Below the pieces are notes generated by a model that saw only the letters and a program-made list of their open reading frames with translations, was not told the origin of the DNA and did no database searches. From positions 3,348,001 to 3,412,000 of the forward strand of contig JAECYW010000001.1 of the NCBI GenBank assembly GCA_023014335.1: DNA of 64,000 nt, read 5' to 3'. The DNA is from Galerina marginata (lineage: Eukaryota > Basidiomycota > Agaricomycetes > Agaricales > Galerinaceae). Positions within the stretch are counted from its first letter, which is position 1; each line of letters begins with the position of its first letter. A program made the translations under genes and the position numbers. Below are positions 47,071-58,547 of this stretch, piece by piece.

Positions 47071-47996
47071 CTACTTACCATTCACATTGATAGTTCCCAA
47101 AAGGTTGAGAAGCACTAGCAGCTGTCCGTGCTGCTGGGCCATGTCCCTACCCATCGCGATCATTTGAGCGCCCATTTTTTCATCATCGATTTCTAAGCGT
47201 AGTATCCTTCCTTGTAGATCTTCTTTTTCCTCCCTCAGATGGTCGACTGTGATCTTCATGCTTATTCGAGAAGGTGGAGTTCGACTATGACTGAGCAAGC
47301 AAGTTTCGCCAGCCTCGGAATCTGAGGATAAATCGTTGGGGCGGGAGTCGGAGGACGATGTATATGGAAGAGATGACGAGGATTCAGCGTTGGACAGAGA
47401 CGTTTCAGAAGGAAGAGAGCCAGAAGATGTGTCACTCCACGAATCTTTCGTGGATTCCGGTTTGCGCTTTATCTTTTCGAGATCATCTCCTCTATCGCCA
47501 TGGAAGTTTTGGTGAAAAAATGTGGAGGTCTACAGTAGAAATTAGAAATTAAGAAGTCGGAAATAATGAATGCGAATACATGTTTTCCTGCCCAGTCCAA
47601 TTCTGTATCCTTGACTTCATTGAAGCCATATTCATTTAGCTGGCGAACGAAGGATGCGAAACTAGACTGGTCGAGGATCCTAGGAAGGACGGAATTCATA
47701 AATTCAATCCTGTCCTGATTTGATTGTCAAGTACTCCCTATGATGGGTGGTCAGAAAACTTACTTTGACAATGAAACGATCCCTTTGTGGACCCCAAGAT
47801 ACGATCCCCTGGACGGAAGGGTCTTCAAGTATGCTATACGAGTCAATAAAAACTGGAGGTCAGAAATGAAAAGGGCTAACTTATAGAGCTTCCTCGCAAA
47901 TTCAGGCTCTGTAGTCGACGCTAAAAGATCTTGGGGAGGAGGGGAGCTAACGAGGATGTCAACACCAGCATCAATATCGTCTTGGTTGTGCAACAT
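47071..47996 (-). CDS. HSF-type transcription factor, copy C (short)
   Basis: Exons on minus: 47881-47996, 47764-47833, 47580-47714 and 47071-47529, with stop TAG at 47071-47073, about 259 residues. The HSF DNA-binding domain is recognisable: EFARKLYNILEDPSVQGIV, SWGPQRDRFIVKD, then [20 protein letters not shown] and FFHQNFHGDRGDDL. Two basic contacts of the usual NKYGFHKVK are replaced (H to N, K to E), which should weaken DNA binding. The coiled coil (DHLREEKEDLQGRILRLE) is intact. The long C-terminal exon of the sister copies is missing: after the exon-4 donor (GTAAGT at 47073-47078) there is no matching sequence. Reading through the donor gives a stop after two codons. Either a short DNA-binding/oligomerising form acting on the other copies, or a decaying gene. 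Confidence 0.7.
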
Positions 47997-49268
47997 GGTC
48001 AGTGGTTATCTTTGAGATAGATCGATGCTGAAATACGAAAGTAAATGGAGTTGCCCAGTGCTGCCTGGTTCTTCCTGGGGCAACTAACCTCAACTTAGAT
48101 TTTGCTGTAGAACGTACCCCATTGTCTTGTTAGTCCATGTTAATCGGACCTCGGATAGGACGAAAAAAAAAGACTCCCATTACCCTAGCGTTAAAGGTTG
48201 AAGCCGCGGAACCTTATCATAACACGGAAACCGAGCCAGAACACCGGCGAACCCCTTCAGTACACGACCTGTAGGTTTCGGAATAGGAATATACGTAGGT
48301 TGCAATTTCCACACAGGCTGTGCGATCCTGTAGGTAACCGTACCCAATGAAATTAACCTCTGATCCAGAGGGTCAGGCACACCTATCCGATCGCGCATAT
48401 CTGCTCGGCAAGCACTCGGCATTCGTTCAGCTTATTGGTAGGCAGAGATTAATCATAAAAATCCTCACGGAGGGATTTTAAATTGGTGATTATTCAGAGA
48501 CCTGCAAAGGCTCAGGACGTCCCGTGAATAAGATTCGGTCAGAATCACATTCACTACATGTGCAGAAAATGGACTTAAACATTACAGTGAAATGCACCCA
48601 AGACGAGGAGTAGAAATTTGTAGGCCGGGATGTACGAACGTGGTTGGCTCTTCGTAGGTGAAAGGAGGATCGGTACGTCAAGGTCCGAAGCCTGATATGG
48701 CCGGTGGTGCTCGTGTCACTTGATCTTTTTTCAAGGCTCGGTCCTGTTCTCCACAATGCAGAAAGGGTCCATTTGCAAGATGAGAGGACACTTCTCTAGA
48801 AGGAGATGAATCAAACACGGAATTCAGAATAGAAGCAGCTTCAAAACAGTACGTCAGTAAACCGTCACTTTGCCAAGCTTTGTTGACCATCCAATGAATA
48901 AGCCAAAACATTGAAGCGCGGGCATAGCCAGACCGTCCAAGCATCCCATTGGTGTTTCTGAATCTTCGGTGCACGTTAATAGTAACACCCTTGAGCACCC
49001 TACAAACCAATCACTTTCAGCGTTTCACATCAAGAATGCTTAAATCCACGAATAATCAGTGTATGAATTCTGACGCACGCTGCACTTGGTTGTTGGAAGA
49101 GGTCCTAGGGAAAAGAATTTGCCTTGGACACCTCACATGATCTCACAGATCAGCTGACCGCAATCCTCTTTACTCCGGCCCTCCCACTTACAATTTCGTG
49201 ATGCAGACCCTTCCAATCCCAAATTTCAAGATATCGAACTGTTTTCGAGCAACACGATCGTGCTGCCT
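47997..49268. other. Intergenic, HSF-C promoter side
   Basis: Contains the shared HSF upstream block (48149-48174). Frames at 48180-48422 and 48490-49010 (minus) are unrecognised and unlikely to be real. Confidence 0.5.
48149..48174 (-). promoter_or_regulatory. Shared upstream block of HSF-C
   Basis: On plus this reads CCTCGGATAGGACGAAAAAA and then AAAGAC, 153 bases upstream of the HSF-C start codon. The preceding bases (TAGTCCATGTTAATCGGA) also align with the copy D flank (TGGTCCATGTTATTCAGT), so the similarity between C and D covers more than 40 bases. Confidence 0.5.
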
Positions 49269-50180
49269 TCAATTATATACTGTCGGATAAGTAGTCGGTG
49301 TCCTTCTTGACTCTGTACCATTAGCGCTGGGCAGCAGCCGAACGTAGCGGTCAATACCGGAAGTCGGAGGCTGTACCATTGGCCTATTGCGATTGGCTCC
49401 TGGAGCCTGTCGTATCGCCTTGCTCTGGCACAGAGGACTCTTGCTTGAATCGTCCGTAATCGCTTTCTTGCCGACTTTGTTCAAGGACACGCGGAAAAGT
49501 TCGACCGCTGATTTTATCGACCCCAGGGACCAAGAGAGTTCTAAGGCGACGGACAAAGTGCTCAACGTCAACTGGCGCTCCGGTTCTAGGATTCCGAAGG
49601 TCGACCAAACCTTGCAGATCTGTGATGGATAAGGGAGTCCGTTGTGCCAAGTTGCGCCAACGATTCGTTGAAATCGTTGCAGGTCCCATGGGTCCTTCTC
49701 GTGTCGGTATATACGCTTTAAAATCACCCGATACAGCGTATTGATGTCGTCCATGCCCTTAACGTTGAGTTCGTCCAGGATTACATCCAGGCTTTCTCTG
49801 CCAACTTCCTCGATCTCGGATCGAATGTATTCTATGGCAGTCACGGCCCAAATGAAGAGACCCGACGCCTGAGAGCATAGCCTTCTCATTCGGTCATGCC
49901 CCCAACAGGACCAGTCTATATGGTATTCTGTCATGATTTCGTGAACCTTCGCCTCAAGAAATTGTGTGACATCGGCAACCGAGGTCCTGGCCGACAAATG
50001 AATGTTCATGGCGCGGGGGTGAGGATTGAAATTGTCCCTGATAACAGTTTCGACGCGACTGAAAATGAAGACTTTGACATTAGGTGGGAGATCTAGGAGA
50101 ATGCGAGAGAATATCCTGGTGGTAAGTTTCAATCATTTGAGGTCGGTTTCGTCCAAGGCGTCAATGACAATGACGACGGG
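49269..50180 (-). pseudogene. NACHT NTPase remnant
   Basis: On minus, PVVIVIDALDETDLK (a Walker B segment) is followed by an in-frame TGA (50133-50135). The same frame then continues for 287 codons to 49269: LLDLPPNVKVFIFSRVE (sensor motif), then helical NACHT-associated sequence such as HDRMRRLCSQASGLFIWAVTAI and VILKRIYRH. No Walker A (GxxGxGKS) is found upstream; the Walker B piece is itself preceded by a stop and a poly-A/T tract. The gene is therefore both truncated and interrupted. It is not closely similar to the intact NACHT protein at 44-46.7 kb, so it derives from another family member. Confidence 0.75.
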
Positions 50181-50977
50181 TTCTCAAAGCACACAGGCTC
50201 CATGGTTAAAAAAAAAAACCATTATGTCAAGCCGACGCAAGTCTTTACGGCCTCGGTTTCTAAGTAAGAAAGGGATTGGGAGTGGTCAACGACATAACTG
50301 AGGTGTCTAGACGAGTCGACAATGTACCGACTGTTGGAACAGTACCAGCATTGGTGTTGGTGTCGATGTCGTGCTGTGGCACGCGCTTCACGCGCGCACC
50401 GTTGTTTCTGGAGTTCGGCCTCTCAGCGGAATAGATACCAGTCAAAGCTGCTGGTCGAGCCTCAGACCAGGAAGCTGTTCTTCATGTAAGACATTAAGGA
50501 ACCTTGTTTTCCACTGAATGGCTCGTCTATTGCTCGAAGGAAACCTTGGCTTAATCAATTACATAGCACATACCAGTACCGAAAATTGATGTTCTTTATT
50601 AGAAACCATGAAGAAAGGCCGAACAAGCTAAATTTCAGTGGATTTTTCTTCAGCTATAATTTGATATCAAGTAGGGCATGAAACTCACTTTTATGTTGGT
50701 GACATTTTGCTTGTACATACCTCCACCGAATATCGCATTTGACGAGTGTAATGGCATGCAAATATTCATGAGTAGTTGACATGTTACAGTAATACAAGGT
50801 CAATCAGGGAAATCAATACTTACCGCAGTCGAGTACAGTGATATCGAAAATACAGAATCTTACAGTACAGCGAGCATCGAGCCCTGGAAGTGGAAAAAGA
50901 TCAGCATAGCGTAGAAAAGCAGGAAAGGGCATGTAAAAGCGAAAGTCCTGTTCACCTCTCAGTCCCCGAGTGATGAC
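50181..50977. other. Between the NACHT remnant and HSF-D
   Basis: No Walker A or other NACHT sequence and no other gene seen. It includes a run of ten or more A residues near 50209-50218 on plus and the HSF-D 3' flank. Confidence 0.5.
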
Positions 50978-53288
50978 TCAATCAAATTCTCGGGCTATCG
51001 AGTCCGCGTTTTGGGATTGAAGCGTGTCGGATATACCAGGATGGGGTAAGCCGCCGATCCCTAAGCCATGAAGTATGCCATCTGTAGCCAGAGCAGTGGT
51101 ATCAAAGCTCCAGCCTCCTGATATCTCGATAGGAACTTCCAATGGTAGCTGCAGCATCTCGACATCGACTCCACCACGGTCGCCAGAGTGTAGAAACGGA
51201 CTACCGTTGCTTCCGCGGCGTTTCCTTGGTCCTGTCCATGTTCCTCTTTCGATGTCGTTATCCGCCTCGTGATGGACGACATTCGGTGAGTCGAAATCTT
51301 TCCAGGCGGAGGGTGATCCGAAAAGACGTCCTTGAAGCTCCTCATCTCCAAGACTAAATCGTCGTCCTCTCTGCCCGACTCGACCGGCATTTACCCTTCC
51401 AGTGGTGTTTCTCTCATGAAATGTCTGCGGCCCAAACCTTGAATCATCGAACTGCTGGCGGAAACGTGACATGTCGGTACCAAGATTGACAGACTGTGGA
51501 GGTTGTTCTGCATCTCGACGTCGTTTACCAGTCTCTGGACTTGGAAGTAGTTGGTACCCGACAGATGGGGAAGAGAAAGGATCAGAAAACGACTCGGAAG
51601 GAGAATATGGACGCCCTGATTTGTCGATGTTCATCTCGGTCCATATTCCAGCATCATGGTGAGCTTCCGGGGAAAGACCTGCGGTGGTTCTCCGACTAAG
51701 CTCCCTCGTCTTCAACAAGGTCGCTTGGCCCACCTGGCCGAGGTTTCCAAATATCGAAATAGATCGAGTTGGTGAAACCGAATGAGTGGGTCCGTAATCG
51801 ACGATAGGTTCTCCGTCCACGTTCTCTGAAAACCTGACTGCAGGCTGGTTGACATTTTCCCCTGGAAATTGTGGGCGGTCTGTGTGTTGATGGTGCTGTA
51901 GCCACGAACGGGGTTCTTGAGTTTGCAGTCCTGGGTTAGAAGGGTAAGCGTCCATGGGTGGTACATGATATTGAGGTTGATCGGTAAACAACTCGGGTGG
52001 CCTGAGGTTTCCAGTAGTTATTGACGTCGATCCCAGGGCAAATGACGAGGTCGACATTGACGTCGATATCGACGTAGACATAGAGAGGGACTGGGCGAAG
52101 GACTGGGCGAGGTCCACAGGAATGGAAGAAGTTGATTGAACTATAAGGAGGATTAGCCATGTGGCAGTGATGCTGCGTCGAGGCGGGGAAGAGTACGAAA
52201 AAGAAAAAGTCTTTTTGAGACCGCCATTTTTCCACCGAAAAGGTGGCATTTTAAGGTACTATTACGCCCACGGTGGGACAATAGCCGTAATACGGAATAT
52301 ATAAATAACAGTCCAAATCGAGGCCAGTCCTGGATGACAGCGATGACGCGTGAAATTCTACTCACCACTCATGGAGCCCAACAAGTTAAGCAGGACCTGC
52401 ATCTGTCCATTCTGCTGGACGATATCTCTCCCTATCTCTTTGAGCTCAGACTGCATTGTGTCATGGCTCTCCTCCAAATCTCGGATCCTCGTCTTCAGAC
52501 CTTTGTTTTCTTCCCTAATCTGCTCGGCCCCAGTCTCAACATTCGCCTGAGAGCCTGACGACGAGGTGAGGTCGTTACTGTGCGAATAAATTTGGTCAGA
52601 ATTGGAGTTCGATGACAACGGCTGGGAGTTGGAGCTTGAGGACGCATAAGGAAGGGAGGAGGAGGAGTTGGAATGGGCCTTGTTGGAAGGAAGTGAGCCA
52701 GAAGATGTACCAGACGAGGCCTTCGTAAAGGCGGCCTTGCGTTTTATGTTTTGAAGATTATCAGGCTTATCGCCGTGGAAGTCTGGATGACGAAACGTAG
52801 AGGTCTATGATAATAATTAGAAGTGAAATTATAAAATAAAAAACGCATACTGTTTCTCCTTGATTAAAGGTCGTTTGTTTGACTTTGTGGAAGTCGTATT
52901 TGTTGAGCTGGCGCACAAAGGAGGCAAAGTTCGAATGGTTAAAGATTCGTGGCAAGATAGTCTTCGAGAATTCATCGATATTCTGTCAGGGCTGTCAAGA
53001 TACGACATCCAAGGAATAAGAAACACGCTCACTTTGACGATGAAGCAATCCCTCTGAGGACCCCAACATACGATCGATTCGATGGAATGGTCTTCGAGCA
53101 TGCTGTATGAAGTAAAGGTCAGCACAGAGGCGGGTGTCTACGAAGAAAAGGACTTTCGTGTAGAGCTTCCTCGCAAAATCAGTCACCGTCATCGACATTA
53201 CAACATCTTCGGCCTGAGGTGAAAGACCAGCCAACTCAATGGTGACATTGTTGCTGGCGTTGATCCCGTCCGATTCATTGTGCAACAT
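50978..53288 (-). CDS. HSF-type transcription factor, copy D
   Basis: Five exons in the family plan: 53158-53288, 53033-53102, 52851-52982, 52366-52804 and 50978-52140, 644 residues if all are joined. The DNA-binding domain reads [55 protein letters not shown] and [14 protein letters not shown]...KRK. A coiled coil follows ([19 protein letters not shown]). The C-terminal ~390 residues are low-complexity, ending in a segment conserved with copy A (GGWSFDT, then [11 protein letters not shown]). The odd point is the first 5' splice site: where copy B has GA|GTAAGT, this copy has AC|GAAAGT, so the intron starts GA instead of GT although frame and phase are perfectly kept. If that intron cannot be spliced, the DNA-binding domain is broken after its first helix. 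All other splice sites are normal. Confidence 0.75.
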
Positions 53289-53404
53289 GGTCTTTGAGGT
53301 TGAGATATGAGGGTATTGGATATGACGATGCTGAACTGGACGATGCCTGTCACATACAGTAAGCATGGGGTTTCCCACTGGTGTGTTGGTCCATGTTATT
53401 CAGT

Positions 53405-53429
53405 CCTCGAATAGGACGAAAAGAAGACA
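53405..53429 (-). promoter_or_regulatory. Shared upstream block of HSF-D
   Basis: On plus this reads CCTCGAATAGGACGAAAAGA and then AGACA, essentially identical to the block of HSF-A (6328-6352), 117 bases upstream of the HSF-D start codon. It is kept much better than the surrounding flank, which suggests function or recent duplication. Confidence 0.5.
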
Positions 53430-54076
53430 CCCTTCCGTCGCTTATCTGGGTCAAAGGTTAAACATCCTGGGCATAACCACTCATGTATATGAGAAGCCTT
53501 ACCAAAGAAAAGTACTCGGGTCTCCATAATATTCGACTGCTGGAGCCAGCATAATATCTGCGTCGTCAGAGTTCTGTGAGGACCAGAGCGATGAACAAAG
53601 ATCTGCGCGGCAAACCTCAAAAACTACTTGAGCCGAGGTTGGAAGAAGCAATCCTTGGCGTGCAGCGATACCGGTTCGGCTGTGCAGTCAACTTGGAGCC
53701 ACCGGCCAGACTATGTCCGCAACGTCGTTATAGATGACTAGCAGAAGGCTCTGGTCGCTTGGTAAGTGTCAATAACGACACCTGAAAGTCGGTTTCACGT
53801 ACAAGCTTGACGAGGCCAGTTTGTCGAAGATTGCCCTGAAAGATCGGCCAGAAAGGCACTCTTCAAAGTTCGCTCGTCGAGGTTTGAAATCAGTGGGTAG
53901 AAATCGCTCGATTATTATCTATGGCCGCTTCCTGGTCGCAGAAGACGACGTATGCAGTCAGAGGGTGGAAGAAAAGCTTTTCAACCAGAGAGGCTCGAAT
54001 TGAAGAAGGGAACAGGTGAGGAAACGAGTGGGTGGGTTATCTTAATTCTATCTAACCATGTTTCTCACCTTCAAAA

Positions 54077-54111
54077 CGATCTGCGTCCGCCCAGATCGGC
54101 AGGCGGGAAAA
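54077..54111. repeat. Distal block shared with the HSF-A flank
   Basis: CGATCTGCGTCCGCCCAGAT continuing with CGGCAGGCGGGAAA matches 6919-6954 with about two mismatches. It lies about 790 bases upstream of the HSF-D start; the partner lies about 780 bases upstream of the HSF-A start, in the same relative orientation. Confidence 0.6.
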
Positions 54112-55194
54112 GCGAGGGTCATCAACCTAGGTTCCATCATCTCCCTTTTTTTTCCTCTGCTGTTGTGCCCCACGATTTTCAAAGTTCGACGAACCGTGGA
54201 TTTTTTGGAAGACCAAGAGCCACAACCCGCGTCGTCGATCGGCAGTTGCGAGGCTGGAGGGCAAAAGAGGTGGGTTCAAGGTCAGTTCCGCTCTTCTCTG
54301 CATCACCCAAAGCATCGCTGGATCACGGCGTTCGAAGAAAATAATGCTCTATTATTCTGTCGCAATGCACAACCCTTGACGGGAAATACTTTTGTATTTT
54401 AATATTCTAATTCTATTCACCAGAAATTCAGGACGAGTCATCAAGCTTTCTTGCAAGCTAGCTCAGCGGTATAATATACCGCATGTTCTGGTGATCTTCG
54501 TCAAAGGAAGGCTGCATCTGGAGAATTTTGTTGGGAGGCTAGTATTTATTATATTGCTAAATCGTGCAGTAGTATGGAACTGTCGCTTCGATATCGACAG
54601 GGATTCTTGGAAGAGAACGGGCCAAAATGTAGCCTTGAGCGAAATCACGGGCATCCGAGGTTGAAGGTGGAGTATTCGCAGTTCATACAGCGTAAGAGCA
54701 TATGGGGCCCCGGGCGGCATGACGTGGAGACAAGAGACAAGCTGGAACCGTCACGATCGGTAGCGATATTGGCAGGGCTGATTCTCCGGTGTGATTGCGT
54801 TTAGGGCTCGGATTCAAGAGCAGAGCTATGGCCTGTGGCAAGAAAGAAACTTGGCGAATGGTTCTTCAAGCCATCCCTTCGTCTCGTAAGACGGCCTGAT
54901 ATGCCAGAAATTCGGAGACCTTGGAAGATAAAGGCGATAATTCATGCAAAATTTACCGTGTTTTATCGAATACCCTCCAGATACGGAGCTTCCAAGTACG
55001 TGCTGTGGAGCCGCGGAGGTCTAAATCCTAGCATCGACGGTTACGAGTCTTTTACTTTGTAAAAGTGAGTTCTTTTAATCCACACGGACCCCTAGATTTT
55101 TGGAAACCATGTAGATCCTGTTGAACCCCTGGGAAATTTCTGTGATGCCATCAGACCGGGTATCTGGGCCCGTTTGCCGACCTCTTCGGCAACA

Positions 55195-56760
55195 ACAGCA
55201 TTCCTTCGTCAACTTGTCCCTCTCCACCACCCTTGCCTCATGCTGCTATGTCATGCCGCGGCGTCGAACGTTCACGATTGCTGAACAGCGATCTCGACTG
55301 TTTCCAAACAAAGTAAGCAAGCTATCTCACTTCAATATAAAATAGAACACTTACTCGATACCCAGCTCGTAGCCTTCAGATCACTTAACAACGAAATCGT
55401 GCCCCGGCCTCAGCCGGGTCATGTCGCAGAGGATGACGGTGTCGGAGGACAAGAAGATCGTGTGCAAAGCTGCTACCTAATCGTGCCGTGCTGAACGCTC
55501 AGCGATCTCGACCATTTCCAGTCACTGTAAGCAAGATATTTCACATTAACATGTAATGGGACTCTTACTCACTTGATACTCTTGCAGCCCGGGCTCGTAC
55601 ATAGTACCCCTAGTCTCCTCAACTCGCACCCGTCTCGCACCCGTCGTGTCGCAGAGAAGAGCGATGTCAGATGGCCTCGTAGATTGTCAGGCAAGCCGCT
55701 GCCCGCGGTGCCAAATGATTCAAGTCGTTGATGATTGCTGAGCAGCGATCTCGACTACTTCCAAGGTATGCCAGCTATCTTACATCAACAAGAATATAGT
55801 ACATACTCACTCAATACCAATGCAGCCGCAACGAAATCGTGGCTACACCATCCGCCCTGTTCAACTCACGGCTATTGTTGCCCCGTCATCGTCGTCGCAT
55901 CGAACACGGAGTCCGGAGTGGAAAGCTATTGGGCAAAGGTGAACATACATGTTCACATGTTGTAGGCATGTACTTACAATGCAACTTGTCCCTCCCTCTC
56001 CACTACCCTCTCTGCCGTACGTCGTACAAGCCCTCAGCAAATCCCGCGCTGTCCAACGTTCACGATCGCTGAACAGCGGTCTCGACTATTTCCAATCAAG
56101 GTAAGCTGCTACTAAGCAGCTATCTCATGAAATAGGACACTTACTCATTCGATACTTTGTAGCCCTGCTCGTAGCCTTCAATAACCGACGCATCGTTGCC
56201 CCGGCCTCTTCAACGCGCACCATTCCTGGCCAGCACATTGCCCTAGCGGATGAAGATGACAGCGTGCAAGATATCCTATGCACATCGAGAAGTAAGTCCG
56301 CATTTCGAGTAATGCAAACGAACAAGAAACTTATTCAAAAACTCATCCGCAGCCACACCTACATCTTACCCTCTAACCACGCTGACAGACGATCTGCCCT
56401 CGAATCCGCCAAAGTCCGCTGCATCACCAACTCGTTCTACCCCGCCCAACCTATTGTGAAGTATCAGAAAGGCCGCAGAGCGGCGGTCCTACAAGAGCAT
56501 ACATTCCGGTAAGCAAACCATTTGCATCAACATGAATTGTGCTCTTACCTACTCGATATCTAAGCAGCCCCGGTCTCTAATCACCTTAATGCATTCCAAA
56601 ACAAGATCGTGGCGCCCTTCATCGTACGGTCTTGTCAAATCAGCATTTTTCTGTAGCGGTTGGCGATGACGAGGGAATCTGTAAAATTGAAGTAAGCATA
56701 CATTCCGAGCTATTCAAGTGAAACTTACAAGAAACTCGTCCGCAGCCCCTCCCACTTCCT
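55195..56760 (+). repeat. Tandem modules carrying repeated splice-site-like segments
   Basis: At least four diverged copies of a module containing the string GCTGAACAGCGATCTCGACT or a variant, at about 55278, 55493, 55737 and 56067. Each is followed within 20-30 bases by a GTAAGC or GTATGC donor-like site. About 55-75 bases later comes a conserved stretch (CACTTACTCGATACC or similar) ending in CAG or TAG. Two or three further donor/acceptor-like segments follow (about 56515 and 56693). Donor spacing is about 215, 236, 336, 412 and 181 bases. The peptide IAEQRSRL recurs in one frame of three copies (AQRSRP in the other), but stops interrupt the units. This looks like duplicated exon-intron units of a gene or non-coding transcript, now decayed or untranslated. 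Confidence 0.6.
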
Positions 56761-58547
56761 TCTTGCCCCTCACGCTCAATTCCTGATTAATCTTCTTTTT
56801 CTTTACCCGCCGGCTCCATCACCCACTGTGACTCACACCTCAAACCTGCCCTTCAACTTGCTGGTGCAAGCAATCTGTGATCTTCGCGCCCTAGATGAGT
56901 AAGTCATTGATCAGGTCACATAAAAAGACTACGAATTTTGTAGTCTGACTACGGGAGACTATCGCCGCCCCAACCATTTTTATCCCGCAACCTCTGGTCC
57001 TTCCCAGATCCCCAACGTTGTCAAGGCACTCACTGCGGCCCCACAATACTTATGCACTCCTTCTCTCCATCACACTTTTGTTTACGCCTGTCCTTGTCGT
57101 TCTTGGGGCCACATGCTACTCGTCGCATCACGTTCCCTCCCTCAATCACTTTTGCCAGCAAAATTGGTGTTGCTACGACTGCGGTCAACCAATAGATAAT
57201 GATCTTAACGGTTGCAACACCACTGGCACTAACCATCTTCCCATTCAATCCTGTTCATACCAGCTACCCTCCTTTGCCTACCGTCGCTCATTCCTGAAAG
57301 GACGCCTTTAAGCGGCAGGAAATGGCGTTCCTTTATGTTTACTACCTGGGTAACGATGCGAAGGGCGTGCAAGGTTCGCGAGAGGCATTTTAGGAGATGG
57401 TGATACCCATGCATCCGTTTGGTGCAGCTCTGAGGTGGGTCCTCAATCCGTTTCGTGCTGAATTCCTGCTTATTTTGTTTCCAACACTCCAGTGAACCTC
57501 GTTGCCCAATGTTCAGCCAATACGACTATTGGAGAAGCTCCAAAGACCGAGGAAGCTGTCGCTGACATCTCGCCCCTCTGCATCGCCTTTGATAAGGGAG
57601 CGAACAGTAGCGCGAAGCCCTAATCGAGTCGGAACCACAGCCTTGACTACTTCCAGTAGTCGCTATCATTGCAACCAGCGAGGAGGATGACCGCACCAAA
57701 CAATAGATTTGTGGGCACAATCGAAGGTGGGACACGTACCGGGTCAATGATGTTGGTCCGCGCATGGACTGCAGTCTCAATTACAACAAGTATTATTGTA
57801 CTAAAAAATGGACTTGTTCTGCCATGCACACGCAATATGGCCTCAAGCAAAGTAAAAGACGAGTACTGCCACGCGTAGCGGTGGCCCACAAAACAAGTAT
57901 GAAGAGCTGGAAGGACAAGGATCGGGACAGATGTTGGTGGTATCCTTGGCTGCGAGTCTAAACCTTTCAACTGACCCTCAAGCAATCGCCAGAGGGACCT
58001 CCGGGCCACAGGTAAGAGATCCATGCGATGTCATTTTGCGAGAACAAATGAGCACGTCGCAATCCCATTGCTCAATGAACCGAGCCGAGCTCGAGGAATC
58101 AGAGGTGAGTCGACGTCACGTTGTTGTGCCTATTAAAGAGAGAAAATTAGGGATGCCTTGAGTCGTACTGGAGTGGCAGAATGAGCATGACAGAGACCAA
58201 GACAGAGATGGAGGACAAAATGAAATTTGAGTTCATGGTCGCATGAACTGATACGAGCATGGAATCAGAATCATGGATCAGAAAATCGTGTGGTCTTGCT
58301 GTTCCAAGTCGTCCGCTTATTTTTTCCACCAAAGAAAGCCTGTAGAGGGCCTGGACCTGCGTGGTAGGTACCAAATATAAAATTATGTCAAGAGATCACC
58401 GTATACAAGCGCTGAGCGGGAAAGGGGGGCTCAAGAGTAGATCTGCCGAATGGGTTGCTGATGAGGTCATCGATCATTGATCATCTTCGGGCCGTCCTCA
58501 CCGCTGGTAAAACGACGCGGTATTAGATTGTTTGGCTTTCTCCCGTC
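56761..58547. other. No supported gene
   Basis: A frame at 57018-57311 encodes a hydrophobic stretch followed by Cys-rich sequence (CCYDCGQP) but starts at TTG and has no internal Met; it could be an exon of an unrecognised secreted protein. Otherwise only overlapping short frames. Confidence 0.4.

Larger units (their letters stand above)
53289..55194. other. HSF-D promoter side, no supported gene
   Basis: Contains the proximal block (53405-53429) and a distal block (54077-54111) shared with HSF-A. Several short frames (for example 53952-54402) are unrecognised. Nothing else supported. Confidence 0.5.

Noticed and set aside
57018..57311. Possible secreted Cys-rich protein
   Set aside because: Begins with TTG, has no Met in frame, and no convincing upstream exon was found; kept only as a note.
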